This document shows, piece by piece, positions 43,496 through 52,413 of a DNA stretch of 64,000 nt. Origin of the DNA: Wocania arenilitoris. Lineage in GTDB: Bacteria > Bacteroidota > Bacteroidia > Flavobacteriales > Flavobacteriaceae. The notes beneath the pieces are model-generated. The model was given only the letters and a program-made list of their open reading frames with translations. It ran no database searches and was not told where the DNA came from. The DNA lies in the NCBI RefSeq assembly GCF_021728535.1, contig NZ_JAKKDU010000008.1, positions 62,001 to 126,000 on the forward strand. The letters are read 5' to 3'. Each line of letters begins with the position of its first letter. The stretch's first letter is position 1. The translations under genes were made by a program, and so were the position numbers.

Positions 43496-44594
43496 TATTA
43501 TCTTTTGATGCTTTATTCCACACTTTAATTTTGTCGCCTTCTTTTACGCCTTCAGTAATTTCTACATTAATTCCATCGGAAAGACCTAATGTTACATTCT
43601 TTTTTTCGAATTTTCCTTCTTCCTTTTGTATTTCTACAAAAGGTTTTTCTGTTATTCTATTGTACTGTAATAAAGCTTCTTTAATAGCCAGAACACTATC
43701 TTTACTTTCAATGTCTATTTCGGCATTAGCACTATATCCTGCTCTAATGTTTGTGCTAACTTCAACACTTACGTCGGCTTTAATAGTAAATTGTACTGCG
43801 CCATTTTCCTCAATACCTTTTGGCGCAACAAAAGTTAATTTTGCAGGGAATTCTTTATCGTTAATTGCTCCTAATAATACTTTAATTTCTTTGCCTTCTT
43901 CAAGTTTTCCAACTTCAGCTTCATCAACTTTTCCTTCAAAAATCATTTTACTCATATCGGCCACAGTTGCTATAGTGGTACCATCGTTGAAGTTATTACT
44001 TTGAATAACTTGATTACCTTCTCTAACAGGAATTTCTAAAATGGTTCCTGGTATTTGAGCTACAATGTTAGTATTTGCTGAGCTACCGCCAGAAATAGAA
44101 CCACGTTTAATAATTTGATAATCATTTTGAGCCTGTGCTAATGATTCTTTGGCTTGATTAAAAGAAAGCTCACTATTTTCAAAATCTTGTTGAGAAATCA
44201 CACCTTTTTCAAACAAGGCTTTATTTCTATCGTATAACGTTTTGGCGTTGTCATACGAAAATCTAGATGATGCTATTCTGCTTTTCGCACTTACTAAACT
44301 TTGCTCATTAGGTACTACTCTAATTTTTGCTATTAAATCGCCTTTTTCTACAATATCTCCTTCTTCAACAAATATTTTATCTACAATACCAGAAATTTGA
44401 GGTTTTAACTCAATTTCTTCTTCTGGGTTTAATTTACCTGTTGCTACGGCTTTTGTATTTATTGATGTGTAGAAAGGTTCTTCAACTTTATAGTCTACTA
44501 CATCTTTAGAATTGGCATCTTTAAAATATTTTAATACAAATACTAGTAGTATTAAAACAATGATTCCTAAAATAATTTTTACTGTTTTATTCAT
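43476..44594 (-). CDS. HlyD/MacA-type periplasmic adaptor of an ABC efflux system
   Basis: 372 residues. N-terminal membrane anchor (IILGIIVLILLVFVLKYF), biotinyl-lipoyl halves (ELKPQISGIVDKIFVEEGDIVEKGDLI and IPGTILEIPVREGNQVIQ), a coiled-coil hairpin between them, a beta-barrel region and a C-terminal segment (VTLGLSDGINVEITEGVKEGDKI). It bridges the inner-membrane ABC permeases and the TolC-type channel. It is 12 bases downstream of the second permease gene. Confidence 0.92.
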   Translation of the reverse strand: MNKTVKIILGIIVLILLVFVLKYFKDANSKDVVDYKVEEPFYTSINTKAVATGKLNPEEEIELKPQISGIVDKIFVEEGDIVEKGDLIAKIRVVPNEQSLVSAKSRIASSRFSYDNAKTLYDRNKALFEKGVISQQDFENSELSFNQAKESLAQAQNDYQIIKRGSISGGSSANTNIVAQIPGTILEIPVREGNQVIQSNNFNDGTTIATVADMSKMIFEGKVDEAEVGKLEEGKEIKVLLGAINDKEFPAKLTFVAPKGIEENGAVQFTIKADVSVEVSTNIRAGYSANAEIDIESKDSVLAIKEALLQYNRITEKPFVEIQKEEGKFEKKNVTLGLSDGINVEITEGVKEGDKIKVWNKASKDNNDGEND

Positions 44595-44606
44595 TTTTTT
44601 TATTGT

Positions 44607-45851
44607 TTATTCTTCTCTTAATGCTTCTATTGGTTTTATGCTTGTGGCTTTAAACGCGGGAATTAACCCTATTAAAGTTCCTAATATTACTAATATAATT
44701 AATGCTATAAATACCACTGCAATAGATACTGATGCATTTACTATGGTGGCATCAGCTCCTTGACCAAATGCAGTATCTAATATTATTAAAATCCACCCGC
44801 CAGATATAATACCAAATAATCCTGCTACTAAGGTTAAAAACACAGCCTCAACAACTATTTGCCTTTTTATTTCAAATGGTGTGGCACCTAACGCACGACG
44901 CACCCCTATTTCTTTGGTGCGTTCTTTTACTGTGATTAATAAAATATTACCAATGGCAAATACGCCTGCAATTAAAGTTGCAATACCTACAAACCATGTT
45001 AAAAACTGCATTCCTGTTAAAAACCCAGTAACTTTAGCAAACTCTTTACCTAAATTAAAACTACCAAAAGCACGTTTATCATTAGGATGGATACTGTTTA
45101 AGTTTTTAAGCAACAGCTTAGCATCATTTTCTATTTGCTTAATATCGTACTCAGGCTTTCCTGTTATCATCATCCAACCAATTTGGTCGCCTTGATTATA
45201 TATTTGTTGAAACGTGGTGAACGGTATATGTATATCAGTTGTTGGTCCCATGTTAACATTACCATTTTCAAACATGCCTACAACTTTAAAATTTATATTA
45301 TTAACTTGAATATATTCTCCTATAACATTTTCATCTTTATCAAAAAGCTGTTTGTAAATTTCTTCTGAAATGACAGCTATTTTTTTATTATTATCAATAT
45401 CATTTTGATTAATAAATCTGCCGTGAATTAATTTTTTCTTTTGAACTTGATCTAGTAACGGATAATCGCCATTTATATTAAAATTACCTGATAGAAACTT
45501 TCTAATAACTTGTGCTTGATTTTGATTTCTAGGAACAACAAACTCAATGCCTTCAACGTTTTCTTCTATTTTTTTTGCATCAGATAATGTTAATCGGACT
45601 TGTTTCCCTTCTTGAAATCCTTTAAATGGTTTACTTGTACTTTGTCCCCAAACAAATACGCTATTAGTTGCAAAACTTCCGAATAACCTGTTAAATGAAT
45701 TTTCTAATCCTCTAGCAGAGCCTAACAAGCCTATTAATAATAAAATACCCCACCAAACACCAACCATAGTAAGTATAGACCTTAGTTTATTTTTACTAAA
45801 GCTATCGTAAACTTCTTGCCATGTATCTCTATCGAATAAAAATCTAAACAT
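44607..45851 (-). CDS. MacB-type ABC permease (second of two)
   Basis: 414 residues with four helices: one near the start (RSILTMVGVWWGILLLIGLLG), a large periplasmic MacB-PCD domain (about 50-270), then three in the FtsX domain (FLTWFVGIATLIAGVFAIGN, VVEAVFLTLVAGLFGIISGG, VSIAVVFIALIILVILG), with ITVKERTKEIGVRRALGATP between. No ATPase domain is fused, so it depends on the separate ATPase gene. It lies 2 bases after the paralogous permease; the pair probably makes a heterodimer. Confidence 0.92.
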   Translation of the reverse strand: MFRFLFDRDTWQEVYDSFSKNKLRSILTMVGVWWGILLLIGLLGSARGLENSFNRLFGSFATNSVFVWGQSTSKPFKGFQEGKQVRLTLSDAKKIEENVEGIEFVVPRNQNQAQVIRKFLSGNFNINGDYPLLDQVQKKKLIHGRFINQNDIDNNKKIAVISEEIYKQLFDKDENVIGEYIQVNNINFKVVGMFENGNVNMGPTTDIHIPFTTFQQIYNQGDQIGWMMITGKPEYDIKQIENDAKLLLKNLNSIHPNDKRAFGSFNLGKEFAKVTGFLTGMQFLTWFVGIATLIAGVFAIGNILLITVKERTKEIGVRRALGATPFEIKRQIVVEAVFLTLVAGLFGIISGGWILIILDTAFGQGADATIVNASVSIAVVFIALIILVILGTLIGLIPAFKATSIKPIEALREE

Positions 45852-45853
45852 AA

Positions 45854-47083
45854 TTAATCGTTTCTTAATGCAACAATAGGTTTAATTCTTGATGCTTTTT
45901 TTGCTGGCAAGTATCCAGCAATAGCTCCTGCTACTATTAATGTAATTGTTGCGCCAATTACAAGGCTATTATTTACTCCAGGGTTTTTTATAAAATATTC
46001 TTCTAAACTAGGTCCTACAAGTTCTAAAACACCAACACCAATTATTAAACCTACATAACCTGCAATGGCTGTTATTAAAATAGATTCAATTAAAATTATT
46101 GACACGATTGACCTCGGTGATGCCCCTAAAGCTTTACGGATACCAATTTCTTTGGTTCGCTCTTTTACAATAAAAATCATGATATTACTTATCCCTACAA
46201 TACCTGCTATTAAAGTCCCAAAACCAATTACCAATATAATAACAGTTAATCCTCCTGTCATGGCATCAACTTGTTTTGTTCCTTCTGCCATATTACGTAC
46301 CCTAACAGCTCTTTGATCGCTTCTTGCTACAGAAAAACGGTCTTTAAGTTTTCTAGTTAATAACGAACTAAAAGCTATGGCTTGGTTATAATCCATTTCA
46401 GGATTATAGGTTAAGTTTATCTGATCTATATAATCGTTATTACCATATATATGCTGTGCAGTAGTAATAGGTATATAAATTAGTCGCTCTTCGTTATCTC
46501 CACCATCATCTGTAAAAATGCCCACAACTTTATATTGTATGCCATTAAGGTTTATATATTTACCTAAAGCAGTAGTTTTTAAAAACAAGTCTTCTTCAAC
46601 TAACCTACCTATTACTACAATTTTTGTTCTATTTTGTAAATCGTTTTGATTGATGTAACGACCTTCCTTTATTTTTGTTTTTTCTAAAAACTGATGATCT
46701 GGATGTACAGCTCTTAAACTATAGTTGTTTTGTTCATTTCTAAAAGATGCTTGAGCGTTTCTATAAATTCTTGCTGTAATAAACTCTACTTTATTACCAA
46801 AATCATCTTTTATATAATTAAAATCTTCATTTTTAAACTGAATTCGCCTGCCTGCTTGCAACCCTTTATGTGCCTTTGTTGTTCTTCCTGATCGAATAAA
46901 AATAGAGTTATTAGCATCGTCAACAAAAGCTTCTGCAAAAGTGTTTTTTAAACCATTTGCAATACCAAAAAGAATGGTAAATAACAATATGGCAAACGCC
47001 ACCGTAAAACCAGATAACAAACTTCTGGTTCTGTTTTTATTTATACTCTGAAATATTTCTCGCCAAAGATCAATATCAAACAT
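45854..47083 (-). CDS. MacB-type ABC permease (first of two)
   Basis: 409 residues, same layout as its neighbour: N-terminal helix (RSLLSGFTVAFAILLFTILF), periplasmic MacB-PCD domain, then the FtsX part (GLTVIILVIGFGTLIAGIVG, IVKERTKEIGIRKALGASP, ILIESILITAIAGYVGLIIG, GYLPAKKASRIKPIVALR). Its start overlaps the ATPase stop by 8 bases, so translation is coupled. Substrate unknown; relatives export peptides, lipids or antibiotics. Confidence 0.92.
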   Translation of the reverse strand: MFDIDLWREIFQSINKNRTRSLLSGFTVAFAILLFTILFGIANGLKNTFAEAFVDDANNSIFIRSGRTTKAHKGLQAGRRIQFKNEDFNYIKDDFGNKVEFITARIYRNAQASFRNEQNNYSLRAVHPDHQFLEKTKIKEGRYINQNDLQNRTKIVVIGRLVEEDLFLKTTALGKYINLNGIQYKVVGIFTDDGGDNEERLIYIPITTAQHIYGNNDYIDQINLTYNPEMDYNQAIAFSSLLTRKLKDRFSVARSDQRAVRVRNMAEGTKQVDAMTGGLTVIILVIGFGTLIAGIVGISNIMIFIVKERTKEIGIRKALGASPRSIVSIILIESILITAIAGYVGLIIGVGVLELVGPSLEEYFIKNPGVNNSLVIGATITLIVAGAIAGYLPAKKASRIKPIVALRND

Positions 47084-47777
47084 ACTGTTCTGCTCTAACC
47101 TGTTTTACCTTTTTATCTTCCATAATTACACCATCGCGCAACCTAACAATACGCTTGCACATATTTGCAATATCCTCTTCATGGGTAACCATTAAAATAG
47201 TTTTTCCTTCATCGTTTAATTGTTGGATAAACTCCATGATTTCATAAGATGTTTTGGTATCTAAAGCTCCAGTAGGCTCATCTGCTAATAATAATTTAGG
47301 ATTTGCAGCTAAGGCTCTAGCAATCGCAACACGCTGATTTTGCCCACCAGAAAGCTCTTTTGGTAAATGCTGTGCCCATCCTGCTAAACCTACTTTTTCT
47401 AAATGAAACATAGCCAGTTCTTGACGCTGCTTACGTTTCATCCCTTGATAATACAATGGAAGCGCTACATTCTCTAGTGCAGTTTTATAGTTTATAAGAT
47501 TGAAGGATTGAAAAATAAATCCTAAAAATTTATTTCTATAAACAGCTGCTTTCTTTTCAGTTAAATCTTTTATTGGCAGTCCATCTAAAATATATTCGCC
47601 CTCATCTGCTTCATCTAACATACCAATAATATTAAGAAGTGTAGATTTTCCAGAACCTGAAGACCCCATAATAGCGACCATTTCTCCATCTTCAACTGAG
47701 AGGTCTATCCCTTTTAATACATGTAAACTAGAATCTCCTATAGGGTAAGATTTGTGCAGTTGGCTTATTTTTAACAT
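47076..47777 (-). CDS. ABC transporter ATP-binding protein (MacB/LolD type)
   Basis: 233 residues. Walker A GSSGSGKST, Q-loop FIFQSFNLIN, signature ELSGGQNQRVAIARAL, Walker B LLLADEPTGALD and the switch histidine in ILMVTHEED. It powers the two permeases that follow in the same operon. The order ATPase-permease-permease-adaptor-TolC-tsaB continues on the minus strand. Confidence 0.95.
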   Translation of the reverse strand: MLKISQLHKSYPIGDSSLHVLKGIDLSVEDGEMVAIMGSSGSGKSTLLNIIGMLDEADEGEYILDGLPIKDLTEKKAAVYRNKFLGFIFQSFNLINYKTALENVALPLYYQGMKRKQRQELAMFHLEKVGLAGWAQHLPKELSGGQNQRVAIARALAANPKLLLADEPTGALDTKTSYEIMEFIQQLNDEGKTILMVTHEEDIANMCKRIVRLRDGVIMEDKKVKQVRAEQYV

Positions 47778-47865
47778 TTCTGATTGATTTAATAAAGCTA
47801 AAGTGCTTTTTTGTTAGACTTAAAAGACAAAGAAATGTTACAATAATCGTACCTAAAACTTTTTA

Positions 47866-48084
47866 TTACTTTTTTAACGTATTGTATTTCTTATAAATAA
47901 AAAAGATGATTCCTCCAACTAGTATATATGGTATTGCCATTAAATATACAATTCCGTCGTTTATGCCCTCAGCAGCGGTTTGCCCTTCTTCGCTTTCTAA
48001 AACAGCACGACACATGGCGCATTGTGCATTTGTTTTGAGAAACAACAGAAAAAAAACAAGAATGAATACTAGTTTATTTTTCAT
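47866..48084 (-). CDS. Small exported CxxC membrane protein next to DUF420
   Basis: 72 residues from ATG 48084 (a longer frame exists, but this start gives a clean signal peptide, MKNKLVFILVFFLLFLKTNA, and overlaps the DUF420 stop by 4 bases). The mature part starts QCAMCRAVLESEEG, which puts a CxxC pair right at the N-terminus outside the membrane, and ends with one helix (YLMAIPYILVGGIIFFIYKKY). I recall such genes beside oxidase assembly genes in Bacteroidota, without a named function. A metal- or thiol-handling role is inferred. Confidence 0.75.
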   Translation of the reverse strand: MKNKLVFILVFFLLFLKTNAQCAMCRAVLESEEGQTAAEGINDGIVYLMAIPYILVGGIIFFIYKKYNTLKK

Positions 48085-48617
48085 ACGTAATAAGGCGAAA
48101 TCATTACATAAACAATAACACCTGTTACCGCAACATAAAGCCATAATGGAAATGTGATTTGAGCTATTTTTTTATGCTTTTCAAAATTATTTGTTATAGC
48201 TCTAACATAGGTAATTAGCACAAAAGGAATTACTACTATAGATAATACAATGTGCGTTAATAAAATAAAATAGTACACATATTTTATAAACCCTTCGCCA
48301 GCAAACTTTGTAGAATCGCTTGTCATATGATACGCTACATACATAACCAAAAATAAAGCTGAACACCAAATAGCTATTGTCATTAAATTTTCGTGGAGAA
48401 CTATATTTTTCTTTTTAATAGCAATAAAAGCAATTACTAAAATAACTGCTGTTAATCCATTTATAGTTGCATAAATTGGTGGCAAAAAGGATAGCGGCTC
48501 TACATTTGGTATTTTAATTCCGAATAAGGCAGCAACTACAATAGGTATAACAATTGACAGGACAACAATTAGTTTGTTATATTTTTTATCGTCTAAAATA
48601 GGGTCTTGATTATCCAT
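48081..48617 (-). CDS. DUF420 family membrane protein, oxidase-assembly neighbourhood
   Basis: 178 residues with five helices. The conserved LPPIYATINGLTAVILVIAFIAIKKKNIVLHENLM, AYHMTSDSTKF and THIVLSIVVIPFVLITYVRA contain several histidines in or near helices, as in DUF420 (relative of CtaM). CtaM-like proteins are needed for maturation of haem-copper oxidases in some Gram-positives. The context here (SCO, oxidase subunits III and IV, CtaB) fits that role. Its stop overlaps the small CxxC gene start. Confidence 0.88.
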   Translation of the reverse strand: MDNQDPILDDKKYNKLIVVLSIVIPIVVAALFGIKIPNVEPLSFLPPIYATINGLTAVILVIAFIAIKKKNIVLHENLMTIAIWCSALFLVMYVAYHMTSDSTKFAGEGFIKYVYYFILLTHIVLSIVVIPFVLITYVRAITNNFEKHKKIAQITFPLWLYVAVTGVIVYVMISPYYV

Positions 48618-48663
48618 TTTTAAAAATTATGTGATTCTAAAATGATTTTAGAATTACTAATAA

Positions 48664-49401
48664 TTACTCGTTCAGTAACTTTTTAATATCTTCCTTTAAT
48701 GCACTAATTTCTTCTTTAACACCATCGTCATCAACTTGCTCTGCTTCAGATACGATGCCCCGATAATAAATTATTGGGTTTCCAAATTTATCTTTTCTTG
48801 AGCGTATAAATCCGTTTTTATCTATTAGGGCAAAATTACCTGAATGCTCAAAACCACCTTCAATCTCTGTATTTTCTCCAGTATATAAATTAAAGCCTTC
48901 GTTTGCCAACTTGTAAATAGCTTCTTTGTTCCCTGTTAATAAATGCCAATTAGGGTTGCTTACACCATAATGTTCTGCGTAATTTTTAAGAATTTCTGGT
49001 GTATCGTAATCTGGATTTATAGTGAATGATGCCACAGCAAAATCTTCAAAATCCTTAAAAGCATTTTGAATTTGTATAAGATTGGCATTCATACGCGGGC
49101 AAATTGTTGGGCATGTTGTAAAGAAAAACTCAATAACATAAACTTTGCCTTCGTAATCTTTATTGGTTATGGTTTTTCCATCTTGATTTATAAACGAAAA
49201 CGCAGGCACCTTTTTTGGTTCATCATTAATTTTAATGAATGCTAAATCTAAAGCTTTTCTATTATTTGCAAAATCGCTTCTGCTTTCGTTACGGGTTACA
49301 TCGTTATTAGAAATTCTATCTATTATTTTAGGAATAAAGATGATTCCGAAAACTAGTATAATAAAAGCTATTCCTATATATGAATAATTTGTTTTTTTCA
49401 T
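48664..49401 (-). CDS. SCO1/SenC-family copper chaperone
   Basis: 245 residues. N-terminal membrane anchor (SYIGIAFIILVFGIIFIPKI), thioredoxin-like domain with the copper-binding pair in FFTTCPTICPRMNANL (CxxxC) and the distal His in EGGFEHSGNFALIDKNG. It delivers copper to the Cu-A centre of cytochrome oxidase or keeps its cysteines reduced. It lies 46 bases upstream of DUF420. A short ATTCCTGC repeat lies 25-49 bases upstream of the start. Confidence 0.93.
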   Translation of the reverse strand: MKKTNYSYIGIAFIILVFGIIFIPKIIDRISNNDVTRNESRSDFANNRKALDLAFIKINDEPKKVPAFSFINQDGKTITNKDYEGKVYVIEFFFTTCPTICPRMNANLIQIQNAFKDFEDFAVASFTINPDYDTPEILKNYAEHYGVSNPNWHLLTGNKEAIYKLANEGFNLYTGENTEIEGGFEHSGNFALIDKNGFIRSRKDKFGNPIIYYRGIVSEAEQVDDDGVKEEISALKEDIKKLLNE

Positions 49402-49425
49402 TTCAACTCAATTTTTACAAAATAG

Positions 49426-49450
49426 ATTCCTGCCTTCGCAGGAATGACAA
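49426..49450 (+). repeat. ATTCCYGC-type hairpin repeat, copy 2
   Basis: ATTCCTGC-CTTC-GCAGGAAT plus GACAA, in the gap between the SCO gene and the SCO-like gene, in the same orientation as the other copies. Confidence 0.8.
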
Positions 49451-49457
49451 ATCAACT

Positions 49458-50174
49458 TTAATTAGTTTCTGTTTTTAAATTGTTTGCTCTTCTAGTATCC
49501 GAGTTAAATTCACCTTTTCGTTTTTGCCTGTATTCTGTAAATAAAATACGTAAATCATCACTCATTTTATTTTTTATTTCGGCAACCTCAATACAGTCAT
49601 AAGAGCTTAGTCCGTAAACAGGTTTATTCTTTTCTATTTCGTTATCGGTTCTGTCGTCTATCCTACCGCGTTGACTTAAGTCTTTATCAATAACAAAGAC
49701 GTGATTTGATGATAAATCTGTATTAAGATTTTCTTTTGATTTTAAACTGTAAAATAAAGGCTGAATATTGTTGGGTTCACCAAAAACAAAATGCCAGAAT
49801 CGCAAGTCTTCGTACGATGCTATTTCTTGTTTAAGTTTTTCAACGTTGGCTTGGGTTCCATTTGGCGCTACAATTACGATTTGAAAACGCTTAAAACCTT
49901 TAAACTTATCATACACCAATTCTTTTAAATTTGAAACTGCTATAAGCTTATCTATAGGCTTATTACCTAAAAAACCTAACACAGTAATATGATCTTTTAA
50001 AACAACTGATTCATTGGAGTCTGATGAAAACGCGTGTAAATCTAATACGTTTTCGTTTACAATATCTAATGGCTCGTAATTGTGTGTTGCTGGGTATAAA
50101 AACAATAAAAATGTTACAGGAAGAAAAAATAAAACCCCTAAAACCACATAACGACTAATCTTCTTGTAATCCAT
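49458..50174 (-). CDS. Membrane-anchored SCO-like protein lacking the copper-binding cysteines
   Basis: 238 residues: one N-terminal helix (YVVLGVLFFLPVTFLLFLY), then a domain whose order of strands resembles the SCO/thioredoxin fold: ITVLGFLGNKP, FQIVIVAPNGTQ, LRFWHFVFGE and NHVFVIDKDLSQRGRIDDRTD, the last corresponding to the SCO strand with I-D-x-x-x-x-R-G. There is no CxxxC; the only cysteine is in SSYDCIEV. It lies directly upstream of the true SCO gene. Either a degenerate paralogue acting as a partner of SCO or an unrelated thioredoxin-fold protein. Confidence 0.55.
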   Translation of the reverse strand: MDYKKISRYVVLGVLFFLPVTFLLFLYPATHNYEPLDIVNENVLDLHAFSSDSNESVVLKDHITVLGFLGNKPIDKLIAVSNLKELVYDKFKGFKRFQIVIVAPNGTQANVEKLKQEIASYEDLRFWHFVFGEPNNIQPLFYSLKSKENLNTDLSSNHVFVIDKDLSQRGRIDDRTDNEIEKNKPVYGLSSYDCIEVAEIKNKMSDDLRILFTEYRQKRKGEFNSDTRRANNLKTETN

Positions 50175-50221
50175 TAAATTCTTTTAGTTTTATAGCTTTT
50201 AATTCTTTTGCAAAAATAAAA

Positions 50222-50243
50222 AAAGGCAGTTTAAAAACCGCCT
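50222..50243 (-). terminator. Terminator between oxidase subunit IV and the SCO-like gene
   Basis: AAAGGC-A-GTTT and AAAC-C-GCCTTT pair with one mismatch; read on the minus strand a T7 tract follows. It lies about 60 bases after the subunit IV stop, so the SCO genes are likely partly separate from the subunit genes. Confidence 0.75.
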
Positions 50244-50306
50244 TTATATCTATATTTAACACTTCGATTTACTTCAACAACGCTCAGTGCAAGCTCAAAA
50301 AAATCT

Positions 50307-50687
50307 TTAAAAATCTCTTTTTATAAAGCCATCTTTATAAACATCAAAAACGTACCCGCCTTCTTGTAATAAAATGAATATTAAGTATAAAATTAAAAAG
50401 ATTGCTGTCCAAACTACCATACGACGTAAGGCTTTAGTTTCATCGCGCATATGCATGAAATCCCAAGTAATGTAATACGCTTTTACAATGGTTAAAATAA
50501 TGAATATCCAGTTTAAAAGTTTCATACCTAAAACTTTTGCCATCAAACTTTCAGGTTTGTAAATACCTAATACAACTTCTACAGCAGTTACTATAGTAAG
50601 TAATATTAATACGCCCCAGATTTTTTGTGTATTAGATTTAAATTTTATTAAACCTCTTAATATTGCTAGATTATGTGCGTGTGCCAT
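50307..50687 (-). CDS. Cytochrome c oxidase subunit IV family protein
   Basis: 126 residues with three helices. The IWGVLILLTIVTAVEVVLG helix, NWIFIILTIVKAYYITWDFMHMRDE with its conserved histidine and the following WTAIFLILYLIFILLQEGGYV match the prokaryotic subunit IV (CoxD/CtaF-type) family. It is the small accessory subunit of the haem-copper oxidase. It lies 19 bases after subunit III. Confidence 0.88.
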   Translation of the reverse strand: MAHAHNLAILRGLIKFKSNTQKIWGVLILLTIVTAVEVVLGIYKPESLMAKVLGMKLLNWIFIILTIVKAYYITWDFMHMRDETKALRRMVVWTAIFLILYLIFILLQEGGYVFDVYKDGFIKRDF

Positions 50688-50706
50688 GTTTTGTTTTTAT
50701 ATAAAA

Positions 50707-51687
50707 TTAAACTAGGTAGAAGAATGTAAATACAAATACCCAAACTAAATCTACAAAGTGCCAATAAAGACCAACTTTTTCAACCATTTCGTAACTCCCT
50801 CTGCGCTCGTAAGTTCCTAATATTACATTAAAGAATATAATAATATTAATAACAACACCAGAAAACACATGAAACCCATGAAATCCTGTTATAAAGAAAA
50901 AGAAGTCGGCAAATAGTGGTGACCCGTATTCATTAACATGTAAATTAGCGCCTTCTACAACTGCTACACCATTATCTTTTAAAAGTTTAGAAGACTCCGC
51001 TCTTGAAAGTACTGTTTTTTCACCTTCTTCATTTATAATTTGCGTTCTAACTAAAAGGTTTTTATTGGCTTCAAAACCATCAATAACTTCATTAACAGTG
51101 TAAGTTGGCAGTGTACCTTCATCAACAAACCACAATCCGTTTTTGCGCTCATGTGCTGTTCTATCTTTGTGTCCAGCAACCGTAAAATCACTTAGTGCAA
51201 CACGATGCCCATCGGTATCTACAAATTGTAAAATATTACCGCCTTTTGTTTGAATAGCACCATAATCACCTTTAATAAAGGTTGCCCATTCCCAAGCTTG
51301 TGATCCTACGAAAATTAAACCACCAATAATGGTTAAAAACATATACCAGGTTACTTTGGTTTTTTTCATGTGATGACCTGCATCTACTGCTAATACCATA
51401 GTTACAGACGACATGATAAGTACAAACGTCATAAAAGCTACATAAATCATAGGTAACTCTTGCCCGTGTAAAAACGGCACGTGTGTAAACACCTCATCGG
51501 CAATTGGCCATGAATCAATAAACTTAAATCTTGAAAATCCGTAGGCTGCTAAAAACCCAGAGAATGTTAAGGCATCTGAAACAATGAAAAACCACATCAT
51601 CATTTTACCGTAACTTGCTTTTAGCGGTTGATTGCTACCTCCCCAAGTTTTTCCTTCTGTTCCAGTGTTTACAACTGTAGTACTCAT
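50707..51687 (-). CDS. Cytochrome c oxidase subunit III with large extracytoplasmic insert
   Basis: 326 residues. The subunit III core is clear: SYGKMMMWFFIVSDALTFSGF, MSSVTMVLAVDAG, FITGFHGFHVFSGVVINIIIF and GLYWHFVDLVWVFVFTFFYLV (conserved His/Glu region). Between the fourth and fifth helices lies a polar stretch of about 115 residues (DYGAIQTKGGNILQFVDTDG up to HVNEYGSPLFADF), absent from ordinary subunit III proteins of about 200-260 residues. Subunits I and II are not in the window. It is followed by subunit IV and preceded by the shorter paralogue. Confidence 0.92.
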   Translation of the reverse strand: MSTTVVNTGTEGKTWGGSNQPLKASYGKMMMWFFIVSDALTFSGFLAAYGFSRFKFIDSWPIADEVFTHVPFLHGQELPMIYVAFMTFVLIMSSVTMVLAVDAGHHMKKTKVTWYMFLTIIGGLIFVGSQAWEWATFIKGDYGAIQTKGGNILQFVDTDGHRVALSDFTVAGHKDRTAHERKNGLWFVDEGTLPTYTVNEVIDGFEANKNLLVRTQIINEEGEKTVLSRAESSKLLKDNGVAVVEGANLHVNEYGSPLFADFFFFITGFHGFHVFSGVVINIIIFFNVILGTYERRGSYEMVEKVGLYWHFVDLVWVFVFTFFYLV

Positions 51688-51825
51688 ATGTAATGGTTGT
51701 TATTTAAAAGTTGCACAAAAATAATCAAATTATCTATGTAATAAAATATCGATTAAGTAATTTTTTAAATGAAAATGACACATTATAAATAAAACTAAAT
51801 TTTTTTTAAAAAACCTGTTATGATT

Positions 51826-52407
51826 TTATCCAACATATGTTAGCAGCAAATAAAGAAATATCCATAGTATACCAACAAAATGCCAAAATGTTGCAGCTAG
51901 TTCAAACCCAAGAATTTTATCTAAGTTATACTTTTGTTTAAAATGATTATAAATTACAACTAAAATGCATATTAGTCCAGCAACAACGTGTAAAACATGA
52001 AAAAATGCAATTAAGAAGATAAAAGAAGCTTTCGGGTTACTTATTTCTCCTGTAAATCTATATCCAGATTCTATTAAAGCATTAAATCCTTCAAACTGTA
52101 AAAACACAAATAAAATTCCTAAAAAGAATGTTGTTATTAGTAATACTGAAGTTACTGGTCTCTTACCTTTTTTTAATGCCTGTTTTGCTAAAATAAAAGT
52201 AATACTGCTTATAACAGCAACAAAAACACTTACTAAAAAAATATTTGGCATTTCTAATTCGCTTGACCAATCTGGTCGTTTTCTACTTATAATTACAGCA
52301 CTTGTTAATCCTGCAAAAGCCATAAACAATGAGATAAGGCTAAACCAAAGCATCATTTTTTTTGCTCTGTTATTTTTTTCTTCTAAAGTACCTTGAGTTA
52401 AATCCAT
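51826..52407 (-). CDS. Cytochrome c oxidase subunit III-like protein (short form)
   Basis: 193 residues, five helices. NRAKKMMLWFSLISLFMAFAG, ASFIFLIAFFHVLHVVAGLICI and FELAATFWHFVGILWIFLYLLLTYVG carry the subunit III landmarks. It lies between ctaB (6 bases upstream) and the long subunit III (139 bases downstream). Having two subunit III genes in a row is common in Bacteroidota; they may form one complex or serve different oxidases. Confidence 0.9.
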   Translation of the reverse strand: MDLTQGTLEEKNNRAKKMMLWFSLISLFMAFAGLTSAVIISRKRPDWSSELEMPNIFLVSVFVAVISSITFILAKQALKKGKRPVTSVLLITTFFLGILFVFLQFEGFNALIESGYRFTGEISNPKASFIFLIAFFHVLHVVAGLICILVVIYNHFKQKYNLDKILGFELAATFWHFVGILWIFLYLLLTYVG

Positions 52408-52413
52408 AATAAT

